Source: a bacterium (GTDB lineage: Bacteria > Deinococcota > Deinococci > Deinococcales > Deinococcaceae). Taken from it: a stretch of DNA of 64,000 nucleotides. Under the pieces are notes generated by a model. The model saw nothing but the letters and a program-made list of their open reading frames with translations, made no database searches and was not told where the DNA came from. The position numbers and the translations under genes are program-made. Shown one piece after another: positions 33,134 to 44,235 of this stretch; position 1 is the first letter of the stretch; every line of letters begins with the position of its first letter. The stretch spans positions 1 through 64,000 of the forward strand of contig JAJZIR010000006.1 of NCBI GenBank assembly GCA_021810505.1, given 5' to 3'.

Positions 33134-33927
33134 AGTTGCGGTCGCTGGGCTACCGGACCGACTTGATGGTTCGGGGGCAGGAAACCGCTGTCGAGGACCG
33201 CGGAGACCTCCTGCTGGTGCGAACCCCTAGCAACCCCGACTTTCGCTGGGGCAATTTCTTGCTCTTCGGTGGGCCTCCTGCCGCCGGGGACCTGCCGCGC
33301 TGGACTGCGCTGTTCCGCCAAAACCTCCCGGGCTGCCGGCACTACGCTTTCGGCTGGGAAGGGGGAGCCGGCCAGGTCGGGGAGTTTCTGGCCAACGGTT
33401 TCCGCCTGATCCTGAGCGACGTCCTGGTCCGGGCGGCCGGACCGGCCCCGGCCCGGGAGCTACCGGTCGGCCTCCGCTTGAAGCCCTTCCGCCGAAGAGA
33501 CTGGCGGGCGTGGGCGGAAGTGGAGCTCCTGGAAGAGCGCGAGCGGCCGGAAGGCGAGCGAGAAGAGCTGACCAGCTTCGCCCGCTACACCGAGCAGCGC
33601 TGTGCAGAGAGGCAGGAGCTGATCCGCTCGGGGCGGGCGCAGTGGTGGGGAGCCTTCCTGGGGGAGCAGCTGGTCTCCTCCGCGGGCTTGGTCTGGGAGG
33701 GCAAGCTAGGGCGCTTCCAGCACGTAGCTACCCATCCGGATTACCGCCGTCGGGGCTTCTGCCGGGCTCTGCTCTCCGGGGTGTTGGGCAGCGAGGAGGC
33801 GCTGGCCCTAGAGCAGCTGGTCATCGTCGCCGACCCCCACTACCACGCCGCGGCTCTCTACCTGCAGCTGGGCTTCGTGCCAGCGGAGCAGCAGTACGGC
33901 CTGGAGCGGACGAAACAGCTGCCCTAG
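33130..33927 (+). CDS. GNAT-family N-acetyltransferase
   Basis: A 265-aa protein whose C-terminal half is a GNAT fold. The acetyl-CoA-binding motif A is readable as FQHVATHPDYRRRGFCRALL, and the last part has YHAAALYLQLGFVPAEQQYG, the usual motif B. The N-terminal ~130 residues form a second, divergent GNAT-like domain without a clear CoA motif. ATG 33130 overlaps the pterin dehydratase stop by 4 bp, so the pair is cotranscribed. Substrate unknown. A strong promoter for the xylose operon starts 24 bp beyond its stop. Confidence 0.8.
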   Translation: MKLRSLGYRTDLMVRGQETAVEDRGDLLLVRTPSNPDFRWGNFLLFGGPPAAGDLPRWTALFRQNLPGCRHYAFGWEGGAGQVGEFLANGFRLILSDVLVRAAGPAPARELPVGLRLKPFRRRDWRAWAEVELLEERERPEGEREELTSFARYTEQRCAERQELIRSGRAQWWGAFLGEQLVSSAGLVWEGKLGRFQHVATHPDYRRRGFCRALLSGVLGSEEALALEQLVIVADPHYHAAALYLQLGFVPAEQQYGLERTKQLP

Positions 33928-33951
33928 CACAAGAACCGACCCCAACATCCC

Positions 33952-34001
33952 TTGACAATCCACGGAGTTGTTTCTACAATTCGTTCGTACAGTGGACGAA
34001 T
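33952..34001 (+). promoter_or_regulatory. Consensus promoter with dyad operator for the xylose operon
   Basis: TTGACA (33952-33957), a 17-bp spacer and TACAAT (33975-33980) form the best sigma70 promoter in the window. A dyad ATTCGTTC-N7-GGACGAAT (33979-34001, 7 of 8 positions matching) overlaps the -10 and the start of transcription, a repressor-type position. The ROK regulator encoded in the operon is the obvious candidate binder; relief by xylose is inferred from the XylR family. Confidence 0.75.
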
Positions 34002-34029
34002 CAATTATAGGAGAGCAGGAGGAGTGGGC

Positions 34030-35487
34030 ATGCAGCAGCTCAAGAGGGTTGGCCAGGGCTTGGTGGGCGCAGACGGGCGGGAGGTGATCCTGCGCGGCGT
34101 AGCGATCGGCGGCTGGCTGAACATGGAGAACTTCATCACCGGCTTCGCGGGGAACGAGAGCGCGCACCGCCAGGCGATGCGCCGGGAGCTAGGAGCCGAG
34201 CGGGCCCAAGCCTTCTTCTCGGCGCTCTTAGGCAGCTTCTTCACGGAAGCGGACGTGCACTACTTAGCTGGACTCGGCTGCAACACCCTGCGGGTCCCCT
34301 TTGCGAGCCACCACTTCCTCGACCAGGAAGGAGAGGTGGACCCTGCCGGCCTAGCGCGGCTGGACGCGGTGATCTCCTGGGCCAAGGCACAGGGGTTATA
34401 CATAATCTTGGACCTGCACGCCGCACCCGGATGGCAGAACCGCGGCTGGCACTGCGACAATCCCTACGGGATCTCGCTGTTTTGGGGGGACCGGCACTTC
34501 CAGGAGTGGGCTCTGGCTATCTGGCGGCTGGTCGCCGACCACTACCGGGATGAGGAAGCGGTGGCCGGCTACGATCTGCTCAATGAGCCGGATGCCCCAG
34601 AAGACAGCCAGGTGGCCGAGCTCTACCGGCGCTGGATCCCGGAGATCCGCCGCTGCGACCCCCACCACCTGCTGTTCCTGGAAGGCAACCGTTACGCCAG
34701 GGATTTCGGCGGGATGGAGAGCCTGCGCGTGCTGGACCAGCAGACCGTCTTCAGCTCGCACAACTACATGCTGCCCACGCACCAGGCCAGCAGCTACCCC
34801 GGATCCATCGGCATGGAGCCAGGGCAGAACCCCAGGGGCGGCCAGGCCGCGGGACCAGTCTGGGTGGACCGCAGCTGGGTAGAGGAAGAGTACCGGGGCG
34901 CGGGGGCCTGGTTCACCCAACAGGGGGAACCCTGCTGGGTGGGTGAATTCGGAGCGCTCTATGACGGAGGGGTAGGGACTCCCAGCGGCGCCGACCGGGC
35001 CAGGCTGGCTGCTCTGGCTGACCAGATCCGGATCTTCAACGCCCACCAAGTGCACTGGACGCTCTGGACCTACAAGGACGTGGACATCCAGGGCCTGCAG
35101 GTGGTCCGCAAGGACTCTGAGTTCGGCCGGCGGATCGCCCCCTTCTTGGCCCTCAAATCCCATCTGGGGGTCGACCAGTGGACTGCCCGAGGGAGGGGAC
35201 CCCTGGTATCCCAGGTGGAGCGATTGGTCAACCAGGTGGACCAGGCGGTGACCGAACTAACCCACGACTTCGCCCTGTCCCGAAGCGACCTGAGAGACAT
35301 CTTGACCCACCGCGCCATCTACGGCGACGTCGCCAACCACCTGAATGCGGTCTACGCCAGATCCTTTGCTGACCTAAGCGTTCAGGGAATCGCGGAAGTG
35401 GTGCGCAGCGGCTTCGACCTGCAGAGCTGCAGTGAACGCCGGCCGCTGGCTGAAGTCATCGCCGCCGGCTGCCATGGGGAGCTCTGA
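34030..35487 (+). CDS. Glycoside hydrolase family 5 enzyme, cytoplasmic
   Basis: A 485-aa GH5-type (cellulase/exo-glucanase superfamily) protein. The TIM-barrel residues are clear: Arg88 in NTLRVP, His130 in LDLHAAPG, acid/base Glu186 in YDLLNEP and nucleophile Glu306 in CWVGEFG. There is no signal peptide, so it acts inside the cell, presumably on imported oligosaccharides. The final ~100 residues (from about 385) form a separate helical domain of unknown type. Start ATG 34030 follows AGGAGG by 7 nt and lies downstream of the promoter. It heads the operon with xylA, an aldose epimerase, a ROK repressor and xylB, so a xylose-containing beta-glycoside is a possible substrate. Confidence 0.85.
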   Translation: MQQLKRVGQGLVGADGREVILRGVAIGGWLNMENFITGFAGNESAHRQAMRRELGAERAQAFFSALLGSFFTEADVHYLAGLGCNTLRVPFASHHFLDQEGEVDPAGLARLDAVISWAKAQGLYIILDLHAAPGWQNRGWHCDNPYGISLFWGDRHFQEWALAIWRLVADHYRDEEAVAGYDLLNEPDAPEDSQVAELYRRWIPEIRRCDPHHLLFLEGNRYARDFGGMESLRVLDQQTVFSSHNYMLPTHQASSYPGSIGMEPGQNPRGGQAAGPVWVDRSWVEEEYRGAGAWFTQQGEPCWVGEFGALYDGGVGTPSGADRARLAALADQIRIFNAHQVHWTLWTYKDVDIQGLQVVRKDSEFGRRIAPFLALKSHLGVDQWTARGRGPLVSQVERLVNQVDQAVTELTHDFALSRSDLRDILTHRAIYGDVANHLNAVYARSFADLSVQGIAEVVRSGFDLQSCSERRPLAEVIAAGCHGEL

Positions 35488-35576
35488 GCAGGGATGACGC
35501 CCCCGGACCTATGCCTCAGCCAGACGCGAGCTGCTCCGAGCCCTGCAGGGCGGCTTCGCCTGATCTGAAAGGAGCT

Positions 35577-36704
35577 ATGGACTACCAACCCAAGCCCGAG
35601 CACCGCTTCACCTTCGGACTGTGGACGGTCAGCAATCCCGGCGCTGACCCCTTCGGAGCCCCCGTGCGGGAGCGCATCCCCCCGTCCAGGGTGGTCGAGA
35701 ATCTAGCCAGGTTAGGGGCCTTCGGGGTCAACCTGCACGACGACGACCTGATCCCACCGGACAGCAGCCCGAGTGAGCGCCGGCGGCTGATCTCTGAGTT
35801 CCAGCGCTGCCTGAAGGACCACGGACTGGTCGTCCCTATGGCCACCACCAACCTCTTCAGCGATCCGGTCTTCCGAGCCGGCGCCTTCACCGCTCAGAAC
35901 CCCAAGGTCCGGGCCTACGCGCTGCAAAAGACCATGATCGCGATGGACCTAGGGGCCGAGCTGGGAGCAGAGATCTACGTCTTCTGGGGCGGGAGGGAAG
36001 GGTCGGAAGTCGACGCGGCGGGCTACCTGCCGGACGCCCTGGCCCGCTACCGCGAGGCCATCAACTTGCTCTGCGCCTACTCCAGAGAACAGGGCTACCC
36101 TTTCCGCTTCGCGCTGGAGCCCAAGCCCAACGAGCCTAGGGGGGACCTGTTTCTCCCCACCGTCGGGTCGATGCTCGGCTTCATCGCGACCTTGGACCAC
36201 CCGGAGATGGTCGGGGTGAACCCAGAGTTCGCCCACGCCGCCATGGCCGGGCTCAACTTCGCCCACGAGGTCGCCCAGGCTATCGACAGCCGCAAACTCT
36301 TCCACGTCGACCTCAACGATCAGCGCATGGGCCGCTTCGATCAGGACCTCCGCTTCGCCTCGGAGAATCTCAAGACCGCCTTCTTCACCGTTTTGCTCTT
36401 GGAGGAGAGCGGCTACCAGGGCCCCCGCCACTTCGACGCTCACCCGCTGCGCACCGAGGACGAGCGAGGGGTGTGGGAATTCGCCAAGGGCTGCATGCGC
36501 AGCTACTTGATCCTCAAGGAGAAAGCGTGGCGCTTCGCGGAAGACCCAGAAATCCAAGAGGCGCGGCGTACCCCGGCACAGCCGCTGCCTGACCTGCGCG
36601 AACTCAGATCCATGCCCTTCGACTTGGACACCCTGCGCGGCGAGGGTGCCGGCCAGGAGCGGTTAGACCAGCTGCTCTTCGACCTGTTGACCGGCGTCCG
36701 CTGA
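35577..36704 (+). CDS. xylA: Xylose isomerase (class I, actinobacterial type)
   Basis: A 375-aa isomerase converting xylose to xylulose (and glucose to fructose). Active-site residues fall at the classical Streptomyces/Actinoplanes numbers: Trp16, His54, Asp57, Trp137, Glu181, Lys183, Glu217, His220, Asp245, Asp255, Asp257 and Asp287. This gives both metal sites and the base intact. I start it at ATG 35577 after AAAGGAG; the longer frame to 35511 adds 22 unrelated residues. Its stop overlaps the epimerase ATG by 1 bp. Short class I enzymes of this kind are favoured in thermophilic and high-GC bacteria. Confidence 0.96.
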   Translation: MDYQPKPEHRFTFGLWTVSNPGADPFGAPVRERIPPSRVVENLARLGAFGVNLHDDDLIPPDSSPSERRRLISEFQRCLKDHGLVVPMATTNLFSDPVFRAGAFTAQNPKVRAYALQKTMIAMDLGAELGAEIYVFWGGREGSEVDAAGYLPDALARYREAINLLCAYSREQGYPFRFALEPKPNEPRGDLFLPTVGSMLGFIATLDHPEMVGVNPEFAHAAMAGLNFAHEVAQAIDSRKLFHVDLNDQRMGRFDQDLRFASENLKTAFFTVLLLEESGYQGPRHFDAHPLRTEDERGVWEFAKGCMRSYLILKEKAWRFAEDPEIQEARRTPAQPLPDLRELRSMPFDLDTLRGEGAGQERLDQLLFDLLTGVR

Positions 36705-37621
36705 TGGGAAATGGTGCCGTCTGGCTGCGCAGCCCGGGCGGTGCAGCGGCGCTGCTGCTCCCAGAAGAAGGGGGCCGCCTGGAGCAGCTCCGGTTGCTGG
36801 GGGGCGCCGGGCAGCCCCGGGACCTGCTGGCCCCTACACCGCCAGGCCAGAGGGGCTGGGGAAAAGTTCGGGGGATGCCGGTACTGTTCCCCTTTCCTGG
36901 CCGGGTAGCGCAGGGGTGCTACCGCTGGGAAGGGCGCAGCTATCAGCTCCCCCGGAACGATCCGGACTCGAGCTCGCTTCACCACCTGCACGGCTTGGCG
37001 GCCGATGTGGCCTGGAAAGCCGAGGCGGTCACTGCCCAGCGGGCCAGGCTCAGCCAGCGCTGGGAGCAGCTCCCCGCGGAGCTGCGGGAGGGCTATCCCT
37101 GGAGGTACCAGCTCGAGGCCGACTACCGGCTCGGTGACCGCCGGCTAGCGATCGCCTTCACGCTGCGCAATGCCGGAGAACAAGCCCTACCCTTCGGATT
37201 GGGCCTACACCCTTACTGGCAGCTTCCGGGCGGAAGGCTCTCCCTCCCCTCGACCAGCCACTGGCCCCAAAGGGAGTTCATCCCGACCGGAGAGCGCCAA
37301 AAGCTCCCCACCGAGCTAGACCTGCGGCAGCCCAGGGAGATTGCAGAGCTCAGGGGTGATCCTTTCAACGCCACCTACTGGGGCAGGCGGGGGCCCATCG
37401 CCGACCTGGAGCAGCCGGGGAGCTGGCGCCTGCGGATCCGAGCGCGGCCCAGGAGGGATTGGCCGGCCGTGGTGGTCTACCGCCCACCAGAGGCGGGAAT
37501 CATCTGCACCGAGCCGCAGACCTGCACGCCGGACGCCGTGCACCTAGGGGAGCGGGCTGGCCTGCGCGCGCTCCTGCCCGGGCAGCGCTGGCGGGGCGTG
37601 GTAGAGTTCGAGCTACGTTGA
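36704..37621 (+). CDS. galM: Aldose 1-epimerase (GalM family)
   Basis: A 305-aa beta-sandwich mutarotase that interconverts alpha and beta anomers of aldoses. The catalytic His pair is visible in SLHHLHGLA (near residue 90) and LGLHPYWQL (near 170). The general-base Glu lies in ICTEPQTCTPDAVH close to the end, and RVAQGCYRWEGRSYQL is the usual sugar-binding strand region. Between xylA and the xylose repressor it should supply the anomer the isomerase takes. It starts 1 bp inside the xylA stop and ends with TTGA overlapping the ROK gene. Confidence 0.87.
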   Translation: MGNGAVWLRSPGGAAALLLPEEGGRLEQLRLLGGAGQPRDLLAPTPPGQRGWGKVRGMPVLFPFPGRVAQGCYRWEGRSYQLPRNDPDSSSLHHLHGLAADVAWKAEAVTAQRARLSQRWEQLPAELREGYPWRYQLEADYRLGDRRLAIAFTLRNAGEQALPFGLGLHPYWQLPGGRLSLPSTSHWPQREFIPTGERQKLPTELDLRQPREIAELRGDPFNATYWGRRGPIADLEQPGSWRLRIRARPRRDWPAVVVYRPPEAGIICTEPQTCTPDAVHLGERAGLRALLPGQRWRGVVEFELR

Positions 37622-38835
37622 ACGGCCCGTCGGTCCCCGCCCTCCCCGCTCAGCGCCCGGTGCGCGGGACCTCGGAGTACCTCAGGAACCTCAACCGCTC
37701 AGCAGTTCTGGCGGCCATCTGGAAGCAGCCAGGGCTCTCTCGAACCGAGATCGCCGAGCACTTGGGACTCTCCAAGTCGACGGTCAGTACGGCGGTGAGC
37801 GAGCTGGTCGGCAGGCAGCTGGTCAAGGACGCTCAAGGGCGAACCGGGCACAAGGTCGGACGGCCCAGCCGGCCGCTGGAGCTGGACCTGGAGAGAAACG
37901 CGGTGCTGGGCTGGGAGCTGGGGGTCGGCCTGGTCCAGCTACGGGTGATGAACCTAGCCGGCCAGGTGATGGCCAGCCGCCAGACCGACGCAGCGGGTCT
38001 GGGCCCTGCTGAGACCCTGGAGTTGCTGGGGGAGCTGAGCGAGGAGGCCCTGGCCGAGACCGGCTGGCCAGTCCTGCGCGGCCTGGGGCTAGCGGTCCCG
38101 GGGCTGGTCAGCCCGAGCGACGGTCAGCTACAGCTGGCGCCGAATCTGGACTGGAGCGGCGTCCCCCTAGGTGTTCTGCTGCTGGCCGAGGCCAAGCGCT
38201 TCTTGCCGCGCAGCGGGGACGAAGGATTTCCGGCCGTTCTGGACAACGAAGCCAACGCCGGGGCGGCCGCTCTATTGGACTGGCCACAAGCCAGGGCCCG
38301 TAACCTGGCCTACCTCAGCCTGGACATCGGGCTGGGTGCTGGGCTGATCCTGAACCACCGCCTATTCACCGGGGGGAGGGGCTACGCCGGCGAAGCCGGC
38401 CACCTCTGTATCGAACCGACAGGGCAGCCCTGCCACTGCGGCAAGCGGGGCTGCGCCGAGACCCGGATCAACCTGCGGCGCTGGCGCCAGGCCAGCGGGG
38501 ACCGCAATCGGTTGGCCGAGGAGATGGGCGGCGATCTCGGCCTGCTGCTCAGCCACCTGGCCAACCTGCTCGACCTGGACAGCATCGTGCTGGGCGGACG
38601 GCTGCTGGAGGAAGCTGGGGGGGCGTTCTTGGAAGCCAGCCGGGAGAGCCTAGCCACCCACACCTTAAGGGGCGTCCAGGCCCACCTGCAGCTGCTGGTC
38701 TCGCCGTACGGCCAGGCCACCTCGGTGATCGGGGCCGGCGCCCTAGCCGCCCAGGTCTTCTTCTCCCAGCCCAGGCCAGAAGGCAGCCTGGAGGAATGGA
38801 CCTCCTTCACCGCCTGGCTGCGCCCGGCCGGCTGA
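37618..38835 (+). CDS. xylR: ROK-family transcriptional repressor (XylR-like)
   Basis: A 405-aa ROK regulator. A winged helix-turn-helix comes first (about 25-80; GLSRTEIAEHLGLSKSTVSTAV). The sugar-kinase-like domain follows, with the Asp-containing loop LSLDIGLGAGLIL, the ExGH-type motif GEAGHLCIEP and the ROK zinc cluster CHCGKRGCAET. The TTG 37618 start overlaps the epimerase stop (TTGA); a GTG at 37660 is an alternative. Gene order with xylA and xylB makes xylose the likely effector. The dyad over the operon promoter would then be its operator, giving autoregulation. Confidence 0.85.
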   Translation: MNGPSVPALPAQRPVRGTSEYLRNLNRSAVLAAIWKQPGLSRTEIAEHLGLSKSTVSTAVSELVGRQLVKDAQGRTGHKVGRPSRPLELDLERNAVLGWELGVGLVQLRVMNLAGQVMASRQTDAAGLGPAETLELLGELSEEALAETGWPVLRGLGLAVPGLVSPSDGQLQLAPNLDWSGVPLGVLLLAEAKRFLPRSGDEGFPAVLDNEANAGAAALLDWPQARARNLAYLSLDIGLGAGLILNHRLFTGGRGYAGEAGHLCIEPTGQPCHCGKRGCAETRINLRRWRQASGDRNRLAEEMGGDLGLLLSHLANLLDLDSIVLGGRLLEEAGGAFLEASRESLATHTLRGVQAHLQLLVSPYGQATSVIGAGALAAQVFFSQPRPEGSLEEWTSFTAWLRPAG

Positions 38836-38857
38836 GGCCCAGGAGAAGGTCAGAAGC

Positions 38858-40339
38858 GTGCGCGGAGCCCTGATCGGGATCGATTTGGGAACCAGCGGCC
38901 TCAAGGGCTTGCTGGTCACACCTGGGGGAGAAGTGCTGGCTCAGGCTCAGGCGAGCTATCCCCTACTCACCGAGCGGCCCGGTTGGTCCGAGCAGCGCCC
39001 AGAAGACTGGTGGGTAGCCGCCCAGGAGGTCCTCGGGGGGCTGGCAGCCCAGGCCAGGCGGTTGGGCAGAGAGCCGCTCGGCTTGGGCCTGAGCGGGCAG
39101 ATGCACGGAGCAGTGGTGTTGGACCGGAAGCTCAGCCCGCTGCGCCCGGCGATGCTCTGGAACGACAGCCGCAGCGAGCAGCAGTGCCGCTGGATCGAGC
39201 AGCGGGTAGGAAAGGAGCGCCTGAGAGAGATCTGCGGGAACCCTGCGCTGGTCGGCTTTCAGGCGCCCAAGCTGCTGTGGCTGCGCGACCGAGAACCAAC
39301 CACCTACGCAGCGATCCGCAAGGTGGTGCTCCCCAAAGACTACTTGCGCTTGCAGCTCAGCGGAGAGCTGGCTACCGATGTCTCCGATGCTTCCGGAACA
39401 CTGCTGCTGGACTTGGCAGCCAGAACTTGGTCAGCTGAGCTGCTGGAACTCCTGGAATTGCCGGTAGACTGGCTCCCTGCGGTGCTGGAAAGCCCAGAAG
39501 TCGCCGGGTACCTGAGCGCGGAGGCAGCCGGAGCCACCGGCCTGCCCGCGGGCCTGCCCATCGTCGCCGGAGCCGGCGACAACGCCGCTGCAGCCTTGGG
39601 TTGCGGCGTCGTCGAGGAAGGTCAGGGCTTGCTGTCCCTAGGGACTTCCGGGGTTCTCTTCACCCCGACCCCCCAGCTGCGCACCGACCCTTCCGGCGCC
39701 ATCCACGCCATGTGCCACGCCGTACCCGGAAGCTACCACCTGATGGGCGTGACCCTATCGGCCGGGGGTAGCCTGCGCTGGTTCCGGGAGCGCTGGGCTG
39801 GGGAGTCGAGTTACGCCGAGCTCGACCAGCTGGCGGCCGGGGTGGAGCCCGGCGCGGCCGGGGTGCGCTTTCTGCCTTACTTAACCGGAGAGCGCAGCCC
39901 ACACCGCGACCCCCGGATCCGGGGGGCCTTCTTAGGTCTCAGCCTGGCCCACGGCCGAGCCGAGCTGACCCGAGCGGTCTTGGAGGGAGTGGCCTTCTCG
40001 CTCTGGGAAGTCGCTCTAGCCATGGAAGCCCTGGGGGGGAAGCCCCAGTCCCTGCGCGGCAGCGGCGGTGGGCTGGACAGCGCGCTGTGGAGGCAGATCC
40101 TGGCTGCGGTCCTGGAAACTCCCATCGAGCGCTCGGGCAGCGAAGGGCCCGCCCTGGGGGCCGCCGTCCTAGCCAGCGTGGGCGCTGCGGTCCATCCGGA
40201 TGTCCGAGCCGCAGCGGCCGCTATGGCCAGCTCCGCGGGGACCGAGATGCCTTCCCCGGACTTGGCCTCTCGCTACCAACCCCTGCGCGAGGAGTACCGC
40301 CGGCTCTACCCGGCGCTCAAGGCCAGCGGGCTGTGGTGA
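38858..40339 (+). CDS. xylB: Xylulokinase (FGGY family)
   Basis: A 493-aa carbohydrate kinase phosphorylating D-xylulose to xylulose-5-phosphate for the pentose phosphate pathway. The N-terminal phosphate-binding loop is IGIDLGTSGLKGLL. The XylB-type substrate loop is GLGLSGQMHGAVVLD and the catalytic Asp lies in VAGAGDNAAAALGCG. The C-terminal FGGY signature and adenosine loop (LRGSGGGLDSALWRQILA) are present. The GTG start follows an AGGAGAAGGT ribosome site. It closes the operon: GH5 hydrolysis, mutarotation, isomerisation and phosphorylation give a complete route. No xylose transporter gene is adjacent. Confidence 0.95.
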   Translation: MRGALIGIDLGTSGLKGLLVTPGGEVLAQAQASYPLLTERPGWSEQRPEDWWVAAQEVLGGLAAQARRLGREPLGLGLSGQMHGAVVLDRKLSPLRPAMLWNDSRSEQQCRWIEQRVGKERLREICGNPALVGFQAPKLLWLRDREPTTYAAIRKVVLPKDYLRLQLSGELATDVSDASGTLLLDLAARTWSAELLELLELPVDWLPAVLESPEVAGYLSAEAAGATGLPAGLPIVAGAGDNAAAALGCGVVEEGQGLLSLGTSGVLFTPTPQLRTDPSGAIHAMCHAVPGSYHLMGVTLSAGGSLRWFRERWAGESSYAELDQLAAGVEPGAAGVRFLPYLTGERSPHRDPRIRGAFLGLSLAHGRAELTRAVLEGVAFSLWEVALAMEALGGKPQSLRGSGGGLDSALWRQILAAVLETPIERSGSEGPALGAAVLASVGAAVHPDVRAAAAAMASSAGTEMPSPDLASRYQPLREEYRRLYPALKASGLW

Positions 40340-40346
40340 AGGCTGC

Positions 40347-41513
40347 TCAGATCTGGCCAGGAAGCTCGTCGGGGAGAAAGGGGCGGCCGGAGCGGATCAG
40401 GCCCCTGGCCTGCTCCACCTTCTCCCAGACGCCGAACAACAGGACGCCGCTCAAGCGTTCCCCTTGCAGGTAGTAGACCACGCCCTCGCGGTAAGGCTCC
40501 TTCCAGTCCTCGACCACCCGGAGCCCGGCGTTCAGCTCGCCGACCGCCTCATAACCCAGCTCGAAGAGGTCGGAGTAGAAGAAGGGAATCTCCAAGTAGG
40601 GCTCGCCGGCGCCAGCCAAGTTGCGGCCTACCAGCTCGCCGTGCAGATCGGCGTGGTTCTCGTGCTCGACCCGGACGCGCTTGCTCAGGAAGGGGGAGAA
40701 AAAGTTAGCCACGTCGCCGGCGGCGTAGACCGGCTGCTCGCCGACCTGGCCGAAGGGATCGACCAAGATCCCGTCGCCGACCGGCAGGCCAGCCGAAGCG
40801 GCCAGCTCGGAGTTAGGCTGGATACCGACGGCGCAGACCACCAAGTCGACGTTGAGGCGCTGGCCGTCGGTCAAGAGCAGCTGCTGGCCGGAACTAGAGT
40901 GCTCTTGGGCCTTCACCGAGGTCTCGGCATGCAGCCGTACCCCCTGCTCAGCATAGAAGCGGCCCAGAGCCTCCACGAGCCCAGGGGGGAAGATCCTGTC
41001 CCCGATCCCCTGGCCGGCCGTGATCAGGTCGACCTGCTTGCCCGCCCTGGTCAGGGCTGCCGCCAGCTCGCTGCCGACGAATCCGGCGCCTACGATCGCC
41101 ACGCTCTGCACGCCGGCCTCCAAAGCACGGCGCAGCGCCCGGTAATCGGCTAGATCGCGGTACAGCAAAGCTCCCTCGAGTTCAGGCAGCCGCCTGGGGC
41201 GACCCCCGGTAGCCAGCAGGAGCTTGCGGAAACCGTGGCGCTCGCCGCGGTCATCCTCGACTTCTCTGGAGGCCAGGTCGATCCGCAAGGCCCTGCGGGA
41301 GAGCAGCAGCTCCGCCCCGTCCACCGGTAGGGGCAGATCTGCCTCCTTTTCCCCCGACCACAAGCCCTTCGAGAGCGGCGGCCGGCGGTACGGGGGGTCG
41401 CCCTCGGCCGAGAGCAAGCCGATACCGGCGGAATGGTCGAGGCTGCGAATGCCGCGGACAGCGGCTGCAGCCGCCATCCCCCCTCCAACGATCAGATAAT
41501 CGTAGCTGGACAT
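40347..41513 (-). CDS. FAD-dependent pyridine nucleotide-disulfide-type reductase (ferredoxin reductase/AIF-like)
   Basis: A 388-aa flavoprotein with the FAD motif YLIVGGGMAAAAAVRGIR at the start and the ferredoxin-reductase signature PPYRRPPLSKGLW. The NAD(P)-binding motif is VAIVGAGFVGSELAAAL in the middle, with the second FAD motif PVYAAGDVANF. The ~90-residue C-terminal domain (from IPFFYSDLFELGYEAVG) resembles the reductase_C domain of rubredoxin/ferredoxin reductases and AIF. There is no redox-active disulfide. ATG 41513 is chosen because GGGGGAAAC precedes it; the longer frame reads into the terminator area. The electron acceptor is unknown and no ferredoxin or rubredoxin gene is nearby. 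Confidence 0.85.
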   Translation of the reverse strand: MSSYDYLIVGGGMAAAAAVRGIRSLDHSAGIGLLSAEGDPPYRRPPLSKGLWSGEKEADLPLPVDGAELLLSRRALRIDLASREVEDDRGERHGFRKLLLATGGRPRRLPELEGALLYRDLADYRALRRALEAGVQSVAIVGAGFVGSELAAALTRAGKQVDLITAGQGIGDRIFPPGLVEALGRFYAEQGVRLHAETSVKAQEHSSSGQQLLLTDGQRLNVDLVVCAVGIQPNSELAASAGLPVGDGILVDPFGQVGEQPVYAAGDVANFFSPFLSKRVRVEHENHADLHGELVGRNLAGAGEPYLEIPFFYSDLFELGYEAVGELNAGLRVVEDWKEPYREGVVYYLQGERLSGVLLFGVWEKVEQARGLIRSGRPFLPDELPGQI

Positions 41514-41605
41514 GTTTCCCCCTCTTCGCGGCAGCGCCCCCGCTCCGGAGAAACCAGGGAGGGGTCGCACGCCCCGAGCGCCCACACGGCGTCTTGACCA
41601 AAGCA

Positions 41606-41635
41606 TACCCCCGGCGGGAGCTCCCGCCGGGGGTA
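41606..41635 (-). terminator. 30-bp perfect palindrome after lon
   Basis: A perfect palindrome from TACCCCCGG to CCGGGGGTA centred on AGCT lies 16 bp after the lon stop on the minus strand. It can fold into a 13-bp GC stem with a 4-nt loop. A short ATGCTTTGG follows in place of a U-tract. It probably ends lon transcription and separates it from the downstream reductase. Confidence 0.65.
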
Positions 41636-41650
41636 CTGGATACAGATCGT

Positions 41651-44074
<2,424 letters not shown>

Positions 44075-44235
44075 ATTCTCCTCCTTCTCCCTAGAGGCCC
44101 TCCAGGCCTCGTCCCTACGCGCTCACATCCGACTCGCGGGGGTCAGCTCGCGGGGCCGGGAAGGACGGGTAGAACCACTCAACCCAGGTAGAGCGTAGCG
44201 CAGAGCTGCCTGGCAAGCTGTGACAAGGCTTGCTT
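44075..44235 (-). promoter_or_regulatory. clpX-lon intergenic region
   Basis: Contains a GCAAGC-N9-GCTTGC dyad near the clpX stop (about 44213-44235) and a GAGGCC-TGGAG-GGCCTC hairpin close to the lon start (about 44092-44109). The strong lon ribosome site AAGGAGGAG follows. TTGAGT (about 44178-44184, minus) could be a -35 but no matching -10 is clear. No CIRCE (HrcA) element is seen. Confidence 0.35.

Noticed and set aside
33979-34001. Insertion-sequence terminal repeat
   Set aside because: The dyad overlaps a consensus promoter with correct spacing and has no transposase nearby, so an operator is the simpler reading.
44075-44235. CIRCE or other heat-shock operator upstream of lon
   Set aside because: No TTAGCACTC-N9-GAGTGCTAA or recognisable relative is present.
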